A stretch of 64,000 nucleotides of DNA, taken from assembly GCF_002234675.1 (NCBI RefSeq), contig NC_019866.2, positions 5,189,307 to 5,253,306 on the forward strand, written 5' to 3'. How positions within the stretch are numbered: position 1 is the first letter of the stretch; each line of letters begins with the position of its first letter. This DNA is from Oryzias latipes (lineage: Eukaryota; Chordata; Actinopteri; Beloniformes; Adrianichthyidae). Under the pieces are notes generated by a model. The model made no database searches, was not told where the DNA came from, and saw only the letters and a list, made by a program, of their open reading frames with translations. Below, piece after piece: positions 56,576 to 64,000 of the stretch. Made by a program: the position numbers and the translations under genes.

Positions 56576-57667
56576 ATGACAGAGCCAATGGAGGAGAGCC
56601 ATCAACTGGAATCTTTAGGTTGCCCATCAGGTGAGAGCCGCAGGGACGCCTTGGAGCATCTCCCAGTCAGCTACCATGATGGACCACAGAGCGCCGACAG
56701 GGGGCGCCAGAGAGAGCAGAAGCAGCGGGCGGAGAACCACGGGAATATCAACACAGGCAACTTGTGGCAAGTGAAAGGCGGACAGAGAGAGGTGTGTCCC
56801 GCTTCAGCAGACGGAAGCGAGCTTTCAAAGTACCCAAACGCGACGCCGTTTCAGCGCGCGCCCGACGGCCTTCCAATAAGCGCCAACAGCCACAATCCGC
56901 TCAGAAAAAACGGCCAAGACAGAGCGCTGCAGGAGACTTTGAACCAAGTGCAAGTGGCGAGTTTGCTCATTGACTCCGACGCGGGCTTTGACGCGCGCCT
57001 GGGCAAGAAGAGGCACCGGCGCAGGACCTCCAAGAAGAAGCGCAACTGGAAGCCCTACAACAAACTTTCCTGGGAGGAGAAGAAGGCCTTAGAGGAAAGG
57101 GAGACTCTGAGAGCCTCGCGCATGAGGGAGGAGATGTTCGCCAAAGGGCTCCCCGTTGCTCCTTACAACACCACCCAGTTCCTGATGGACGAACACGACC
57201 GAGAGGAGCCCGACCTCAACACCGAGGCCCGGCGCTCCCTGGGGGTCGGCGGTCGCCCAGAGGAGACCGGCAGCGAGGAGGAGGTCCTTGACAACGAGCA
57301 GGAGGACGACGACGATGACGGCAGCGGCGGAGGCAGCGACGGCATCGGCAGGCCGGGGAATGCAGGTGGAGAGTTTCTCCAGAGGGACTTCTCCGAAACC
57401 TACGAGATGTACCACGTCGAGACCCTGCAGAACATGAGCAAGCAGGAGCTGGTGCAGGAGTACCTGGAGCTGGAGAAGTGCATGTCCCGCCTGGAGGAGG
57501 AGAACAACCGGCTGAGGCGCGCCGTGGAGCCCGGAGCAGCCACGGAGAGCGTGCAGGTTCGGCTGCAGGAGCTGGAGGTGGAGCTGGAGAGACTGAGAGC
57601 CGAGAACTCCGAGCTGCATCTGCAGAGCAAGCTGAGCAGAGACCAGGACCAGGGCGCTGCGCAGTGA
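56576..57667 (+). CDS. hexim1: HEXIM1, inhibitor of P-TEFb (7SK snRNP component)
   Basis: Single coding exon of 363 aa (human 359, also intronless). HEXIM1 binds 7SK RNA and then inhibits CDK9/cyclin T in the nucleus, restraining transcription elongation. Motifs in order: variable N-terminus; arginine/lysine-rich RNA-binding and nuclear-localisation segment KKRHRRRTSKKKRNWKP (144-160); PYNTTQFLMDEHD (197-208), whose PYNT is needed for CDK9 inhibition; an acidic block (about 233-248) thought to mask the basic part; FLQRDFSETYE; and a leucine/glutamate coiled coil (about 280-355) for dimerisation and cyclin T binding. The ATG at 56576 was chosen because it gives MTEP, like the MAEP start of human HEXIM1; the open frame extends upstream without another ATG. 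Confidence 0.96.
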   Translation: MTEPMEESHQLESLGCPSGESRRDALEHLPVSYHDGPQSADRGRQREQKQRAENHGNINTGNLWQVKGGQREVCPASADGSELSKYPNATPFQRAPDGLPISANSHNPLRKNGQDRALQETLNQVQVASLLIDSDAGFDARLGKKRHRRRTSKKKRNWKPYNKLSWEEKKALEERETLRASRMREEMFAKGLPVAPYNTTQFLMDEHDREEPDLNTEARRSLGVGGRPEETGSEEEVLDNEQEDDDDDGSGGGSDGIGRPGNAGGEFLQRDFSETYEMYHVETLQNMSKQELVQEYLELEKCMSRLEEENNRLRRAVEPGAATESVQVRLQELEVELERLRAENSELHLQSKLSRDQDQGAAQ

Positions 57668-58520
57668 AGGACTGCTCCCAGGGAGGGGAAACCGATTCAA
57701 AAAGGACAAAAAATGGGACTACTTTTCTTTTCAAACCTGGTTTCTATCATCAGTTTGTCAGGAAAGTCATTGCACTGCAATGCAATAGTCTACTGGACGT
57801 TTTTTTTTATTTCTTTATTCGTTTCTGTCCCAGTTTTATTCAGGTGGAAATGTAAAAAAAAAAAATCTAAACAAATAGCAGGAAATGTTTACCCAGCCCA
57901 AAATAATTTCCAGGTTACAATGTAGTCATACCATTGGCGTACACTGTTCCATGTTTTTTTCAAAGTTGCATATCCCCTCCAGATAATAAACTAGTTAATT
58001 TGGCCATTTCCTCCAAAACAAAACCAAACTGGTGCAAAGATTTTAACAGCTGTGTGTTAACACGTTGAAATAAAGAAAAGTTCTAATTGAAAGTGTCATG
58101 TGTTATTGAGCATGCTCAGAAAAGAAACAAACAAAAACACAGGAAGTCTGAAGAGCTGCAGAAAGGAAACTGCTGCGCGTCGCCTCTGTGATTACAGACG
58201 ATCACAAGGCAGAAGAGCAAGGAAATGAAGACAGGAGTCAACGGAGGAGGTATGAAATGGGTTTAAAGAAGTAACTTTTGTTTCTTCTTAATTTCAAGTC
58301 ATTTGTACATTTTTTTTGCTGTTAAATGACTCGAAAGTAAAAGTTTAATAAATAAAAAACAGTAAACCAAAGCTTGATTTGACAATACCCTAGACCGCCA
58401 CTAGAGAGAGACATTTCACCCTTTTCCACAAATGTTTGCTCCATTCAATTTGCATCTTGAAAAAAGGTAAAATGTGTAAAACAAAAAAATGAAGCACCCA
58501 CTAATTTAAACATAGTTCTG
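57668..58520 (+). other. hexim1 3' UTR and intergenic gap to arhgap23
   Basis: An AATAAA at 58069-58074 predicts a 3' UTR of about 400 nt for hexim1. The remaining 450 bp lies between the converging transcripts. No ORF of note. Confidence 0.55.
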
Positions 58521-60880
58521 TTTATTTACATCATACAACATTTAACATTGCTTTAAAGCAACCAGCTATAAGGAAATGATTTCAGGCGGACATTCTTTCA
58601 GTCCAGTCATTCTCATTAGTTAAAGCAATTCAAAATGTACACATACAGTATGTTACATGTTGAGATGTATGTACAGAGATTTTTAACAATAAAACATTAA
58701 GACGACACACCGACAGATGAGGTTTCCTTTCAAGGAAGTGGTGGGCGGTTAGCTCATCTTCAGGAACTTGGATGTTATCTTGGTAAGACCTCCTAAAACG
58801 GTTTTTAAGGTGTACTATATTCACTCACTGGGTCATTAGGCAAAGCGAGATAAACTCAGTTTATCGTGAAAAGCAGCTTAGAGTACTGTGCTATCTTTTA
58901 TTCCCCTCTCAGCAACACAGAAAACAGCTGTTGGCGCCTCTGCTGAAGGAGGAGGGAGTTCGTAGACCTGCTCCTGGCCAAAAGTGTGCTTTTCAACAAC
59001 CCTCTCGCTCAGCTTCATCGTAGTTAAAGATCCACTCCGAGGAAAATTGTGTTTTTATCACGTTATTGTGGCATTTGTTACATGTACTGCGAAAAGTCAT
59101 CTTAAAATTTGAGTATCTCTTTGTTCAAATCATTGTGAATCAGGAGAAGATGAAAAAAAGTGCGGTTAGAAAAAGATCATGAAGCGGGGCAGAGCGTTTG
59201 TCACCAAGGAAATACGCTGGGCGGGCCACAAGCTCCCTGCCCCGCTCCATTATGATGCATTTACTTAAAGAGGATAATTTTCCTCGCCATTTTTCTTGCA
59301 CCGTTAATGTTAGGTTGGTGGTCTGTTAGCTAGCCGGAGATCACGTGAACAGAGAGCTCTCAGAAAGGGGGCGGGAGGTATTGCTCCACGCCAATGGTCC
59401 CGCCCAGAACTTATTTTCTGATGAGTTACTGCTGCTCTGCAGAAACTATGACCTAGAAAATGACAATTAATTTCCCAAGAAGACTGGGAATGCTTTGAAA
59501 ATCGATGAAAAGATGCTCGGAGTGGGTCTTTAATGTACACATCCAAGGGCCGTAAGCTGCAGCATCAGCCGCAACAAAGAAGGGAGGAGACCCAGAAACA
59601 ACGAAAGGACAGAAAGACGAGAAACGCGCATGGCACAGCACAACCAAAACACATTCCAGAAATCAGGCACTTGTAGAGGAATCTTGAGGTAAGAAAGGAT
59701 CCGATTTTCTAGAACTCCTCACTGGTTTTCGTTTGCTGATTGTACCTCCTGTTGTTGCATCAAGAAGGAAACAATAGAAGTCGGCTTCTGTTGTACCATT
59801 TCTCCAGTGAGGTAGGTTTTATTTGTGACCTGACCTCAAGGAAGTTTCCTTGTCACGTTTCCCAGCAGTGATACATGTGCTCCAGAGAGGGTTCGCTAAA
59901 GAAAAAGTCGCTTGTGCTCCCCATATCTTTTTCTATTGACCTCGTCAGATCGCGTGCACGAGGAGAACCCATTTCTTCAAAGCGCACAAGTCCAAAACAA
60001 CAAAGCAGCAAACTGCCTGCAAACTCCCAAAGTAATCCAGATGACCTGGGATTACATGCTACATGCGGATATTTATGTCTTTTATTGAAAATCTGGTGAG
60101 ATAAAGGTTTCCTGCACAGTGCTGTGAATCCCAGAAAGGCCTTCCATGAGGAAATAGGAACCTCATCTCCTGTTAACAGGTACGCCCAACAGGTTAAATC
60201 CCAATAAAAGTACTTTTTTTTTAACTTTCATATAAAATATATATAGAGAGTATAAACAAATAATATATTAAGGAAAGCATTTCAAGTAACATTCTGTAAA
60301 AAAATGTCTGTGTGCCTGGACGCACATTTTGTAAACCATAAAAAAAAGAACGAAAAAAAAAATCTATATTTACAAGGTTAACTTAACAAGGCTTTTTACA
60401 AATGTTACAAAACAGTTAAAACACAAACACTTTCACGCCCAGACATAAGTATTGTTGCGCAAACACAAAGATTATTAACAGGGAGAGAGAAATGTGTTTT
60501 CTGATTGAAGGCATATTTTCGGGGGGGCTTACAGTGTCTGTGGTCGGAGGAGGGAGACACTGGAAGACTGATCTGTTGAAATGGTCCTAAAGTCAGTTTT
60601 TTGATTTGTTTCATTGTGTTTTTCCTTTGACATGAAGCACCGTTCTCCTCGAGAACCAGAGAAAAGCCGCCGTTCCGCAGCGCACTTTGGTCATTTGAAG
60701 GGATTGAACCCTTGAATTGGTTGTGGTTAGGCAGGAAGGATGCTTGTTTGTGTCTGCGTTTCTTAAAAATAAAAATAAAAACATTTGTAAAAGATAGAAA
60801 AGAAAAGCTTTGGCAACACTGGAACACCTGCCGCCACGCAGGCGGAGCTTAGAGAAGAACCCTCTTAACCCGGTCGGCAC
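58521..60880 (-). other. Probable arhgap23 3' UTR region
   Basis: On minus the stop codon at 60881-60883 is followed by about 2.3 kb without coding sequence up to an AATAAA at 58521-58526. A miniature transposon copy at 59028-59529 would then be part of the UTR. Earlier signals (for example around 60230-60350, AT-rich) could give shorter forms. Confidence 0.45.
59028..59529 (-). mobile_element. Miniature TTAA transposon family, copy 9 (complete)
   Basis: Best-preserved ends: TTAA (59024-59027), then AGATCCACTCCGA, and at the far side TCGGAGTGGGTCT followed by TTAA (59530-59533). The 13-bp inverted ends differ at one base. The internal ORF start is partly deleted. It lies in the predicted 3' UTR of arhgap23. 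Confidence 0.85.
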
Positions 60881-62369
60881 TCACAGGTACTGGTGGAATC
60901 TTGAGGGGGGGGTTTGACGTGCGAGGCCCTCTACGCTCGGAGGCAGCCCTTGTGTTTTCCCCTGGTTCTTTGGAGGGAAGGGGAACTCGTTGGCGGTAAG
61001 GGGAGGTCTCTTGTTGGACGTCTCAGTCGGCGAGGCCACTACGGTGTGCCTCCGCCACACCCGCCTCTTCCTACGCGTCTCGGGGGACAGTGGTTTGCGG
61101 CGCTCCACGCTGCGCAGGTCATCAGCCGAACCCAGCAGCCGAGCGCAGACCTGCTCGGCCAGGGTCCTCCCGCCCGCTCCGATGGGGGTGAAGGAGGCGG
61201 CCTCGCTGGGCAGGACGGCCGCTCTGGGCCGGGCTTGACGCAGGCTTTCCTGACTGCTGCCAGAGGAAGGTTTGGATCTGGAGGTGTCCCGCCTTGACCC
61301 GGGGGTAGAGTCTGGCTCGGAGCCTGTCCCCTCACTCGGAGCCTCCAGGAGGTCCACGGAGCGAGCTTTGGCCTTCTTCCGGGCCAGAGTGTCGCACTGG
61401 ATCAGTTTGTGGGAGTTGAAGGAGGGCCGCGAGTGCAGCTTGTGAGCGGTGGAGGAGGAGGAGAAGGAGGAGGAGGAGGCGGTGTTGGAGCGTGCCCGTC
61501 CTTCGCCCCTCTCTGCAGAGTCAGGCGTGGGTGACAGGGCAGTGGCGGGGGTGAGAGGGTTGGGAGAGAGGGATTTGGGTTGTGAGTACAGGAAGCTGCG
61601 TGGGGGCGGGGCTGCGGTCGCTGGGGCTGCTGGGTGTTTTTCCGGTCTCTCCTGGGTCAGAGAGCGTGAGGCGAAGCCGCTCTCGTTGTCCGTCTCACTC
61701 ACCAGCTCACTGTGCTCGTCATCAGCATCCTCGCCCCTCCCCTCTGACCCTAAGCTCCGCCCCAACGTGGAAAGTGTGGAGTAACCAGAAACTATGGAGC
61801 GAGCGTCGTCTGGCGCTCGCCACTGTGGACCATTCGCCTTGACCTGCACCTCCTCATCTCTCAACAACACCACCGCCCGCTTAGCTCTCGCCTCCTCTTC
61901 CTCTTTGGAGCTGGGCACGACCTCTGCCGCCTCCTCCACAACCTCCTCCTTTCCTCTGCTTCCTGCAACTTCCTCATCCTCCTCCTCTTCTTCGTCTTCC
62001 TCCTCTTCATTGTCATCCTCCTCTCCTTCTGCTCGAGGAGCAGACCCTGCTTCTGGAGACACCGCCTCTTCCTCTTCTTCCTCCTCCTCCTCTGGCCCCA
62101 GATGGCCAGCTTTGATTGGCTCATGCTCAGAGTCGTCGTCGGTGCTGCTGCCCACACGGCGGTTTTTGCGGCCCCTCCTGCGTTTGCGGCCCGTCACGGC
62201 AGACATGATGGACAGAGCCAGGAAGTCCTTGGCCGTCAGGTCTTTCTTTGATCCCCAAGATCCCTGAAAGATGAGGAAATGTCACCTCAATGCTGAAAAA
62301 GGAGAAAAAAACTTCCAGACACTGAGGCAGACACTACCTTCGATTTAGTTGAATCACTGTTGGTTGAGT
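60881..62369 (-). CDS. arhgap23: Rho GTPase-activating protein 23, last two coding exons (partial)
   Basis: ARHGAP23/21 proteins carry PDZ, PH and RhoGAP domains and switch off Rho-family GTPases at junctions and cytoskeleton. Only the C-terminal tail is here: exons 62369-62338 (32 nt) and 62263-60881 (460 codons plus stop). The join reads STNSDSTKSK then GSWGSKKDLTAKDF, followed by LSIMSAVTGRKRRRGRK, GSSTDDDSEHEPIKAGHLG, DARSIVSGYSTLSTLGRSL, KLIQCDTLARKKAK, KPLSPETRRKRRVWRRHTVV and a C-terminal RFHQYL. These blocks fit ARHGAP23 better than ARHGAP21. Two acidic runs (EEEEEEEEE, and a longer Glu/Asp stretch) come from near-repetitive GAG/GAA codons. The tail is probably disordered. No RhoGAP-domain exon is found up to 64000, so the rest of the gene lies outside. 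Confidence 0.8.
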
Positions 62370-64000
62370 CTGTGAAGAAGAAAACAAAACCATCAGCGGT
62401 TCAGAAAAGATGGACGCCAAAATCAGAGCAGTCATGGCGGAGGACACAGAGGAAAAAATGTTCAGAATTGCTGTGCACACTTTGATGCACAGAGCGGATT
62501 TTCATCCCGTTGAGCCGGATTTTCCTTTGTGCCCTCTCACCACGTCAAACCCCAGAGCAGATTCTCACACCAGAGCACGGCGGGGGGACTTTGGTGATAG
62601 GGGAAGCAGCAGTTTGACATTTGAGAAACTGCATTAGGAAACCACAGCACACACCGATGACATCAGCCAGTGACAGAAACCATCCAGGAAATAAAAAAGC
62701 ATTCCCGCACAGGCACAAACATGGAAAAGGAGAGCCGCTTTTGTCTCATCCGTCATGGATCGAAAGACTCAAAACTCTCGAGTAAATCCAGAGGGATGCG
62801 TGGGACAGGCGGGCATTCCAGGTGGAGCAGTGTCCTTTTCAGCTTCAGCTGGAGTAAAAGTTGCTTTTCATGAACACCTTTGTTGAGGTTTTCCCATCGT
62901 TTAACCCGTCTGTCACAGCAGATCATCATCTCTATGCTGACTCAGCGTTTAACAGTAAAACAAAAACACAGAGACAGATATTAACAGCTATTAGACAGCT
63001 AAAATCAGCAGACGGATCCCATGAAATCACATTTTTGATCAAAATACGTGCCTGTAAAGCAGTAGAGTTAATGTTATTTTAGTACTAAAACAATTTTAGT
63101 TTTATTTCAATTATGTGTCTAATTTTAAATTTGAAAACAGAAGAAAAAATTAAAATGTCTTGTAATTAATTTCAGACCTTTTTTTGGTGCATTTACAGAG
63201 GTGTAATCTCTTTTCAGGCATGGAAAGCTTGTCAAATTCATCATGCCTAATTATTTTTAATTACACTGAATTTTGCTGCAGCTTTTATAAACGTTTTTTT
63301 TATTCCAATAAAAATTTTTGTGAAAACGTTTTTTAATGGCATCATTTGCAAAATAAGTGATTAAAAAACTATCATTAAAAAGTGAATTTAATTTATTTTT
63401 TTTACTAATATTTTGACTTTAAAACATCCATCTTTTTGATGGATTACCAATAACACTTTAGTGGTATAAACTTACTCTTTCTAGTTACGACCTTAAAGAC
63501 TCACTCCAAAGAAAATGGTGTTTTTAACATGTTCTTGTGGCATTTTTTAAAGACGGAGGACATATTTAAAGAAAATTAAGTGCAAAATCGTATTTCTGAG
63601 TATTTTTTAATTTAAAAAGAAAAGAATATACGCTCGAAAATACGCTGGGCTGGCCACGACCGCCCTGCTCTGCTCCATTCTGATGCATCCATGAACGTCT
63701 TTGTTTTCCTCGTCTGAGCTGGAATCTGGATCAAAACTGTACGGCTGGATAGCCCAGATGCTGCTCACCATTTTTATTGCACTGGTGATGTTAGGCTGGG
63801 GGCGCAAGCTAGTGGTAGAGCTTGTAAACAGAGAGCTCTCAGCAGTTAGGAGGGCAAGGGGAGGGGGTTGCTCCAGGCCAACAGCCCCGCCTACAACTCT
63901 AAGGAGAAATTCTAATGAACTCCCGTCCACTTAACAGAAATTATGTCTGCAGGTTTTTTGGTATTTGGTAAAAAACATAACCATAATTAAAAGGCCACTG
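62370..64000 (-). other. arhgap23 intron, no exon recognised
   Basis: The acceptor CACAG adjoins 62369. Upstream on minus there is no sequence encoding RhoGAP or PH motifs with splice borders. The ORF at 62410-62637 shows no family features. The end of the window is a miniature transposon copy. Confidence 0.5.
63497..64000 (-). mobile_element. Miniature TTAA transposon family, copy 10 (cut by window edge)
   Basis: TTAA at 63493-63496 precedes AGACTCACTCCAAAG. The minus strand encodes, without a stop, MVSSIWAIQPYSFDPDSSSD then EENKDVHGCIRMEQSRA, the best-conserved ORF start of the family in this window. The sequence continues as AATTAAAAGGCCACTG at the window edge, close to the missing terminus. 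Confidence 0.8.

Overview
The window is vertebrate nuclear DNA, most probably from a percomorph-type teleost. It has AT-rich introns and intergenic DNA, intron-split genes with GT/AG borders, an RTE-type LINE, a Tc1-like relic, TTAA-flanked miniature transposons and a cdk21 gene, a CDK4/6 paralogue kept in fish but absent from mammals. Six protein genes can be read. I rebuilt their exons by hand from conserved protein sequence, splice borders and reading phase, so coding borders are firm while UTR ends are inferred.

Layout: (1) 1-3608, no recognised gene, repeat pieces. (2) cdk21, minus, 3609-6644, 7 coding exons, 298 aa. (3) retsat, minus, 7857-17682, 11 coding exons, about 609 aa; intron 3 holds a complete RTE LINE with an intact 997-aa ORF on the opposite strand, itself sitting inside an older miniature transposon. 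(4) 17683-20240, retsat promoter and a Tc1-like relic. (5) nmt1, minus, 20241-26180, 12 coding exons, 488 aa. (6) plcd3, minus, 28236-53041, 15 coding exons, 790 aa, with a repeat-rich 14.3-kb first intron and what looks like a minor-spliceosome (U12) intron with AT-AA ends. (7) hexim1, plus, 56576-57667, one coding exon, 363 aa, with a TATA promoter. (8) the last two coding exons of arhgap23, minus, 60881-62369, converging on hexim1; the rest lies beyond the right edge.

The order nmt1-plcd3-hexim1 matches human 17q21.31 (NMT1, PLCD3, HEXIM1), and human ARHGAP23 is also on chromosome 17, so the right half is an old linkage group. ACBD4, which lies between PLCD3 and HEXIM1 in human, was not found. 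The genes do not form one pathway: they cover germ-cell cell-cycle control, retinol saturation, protein myristoylation, phosphoinositide hydrolysis, P-TEFb inhibition and Rho GTPase regulation.

The most common repeat is a miniature transposon with AGAYCCACTCC-type inverted ends at TTAA sites. It occurs about ten times and still carries the start of an ORF resembling the P2X7 C-terminal-like domain found in many fish transposon-linked proteins. I see no CRISPR array, rRNA, tRNA or prokaryotic feature, and no convincing unknown multi-gene system; the unusual signals are splicing, promoter and transposon features.
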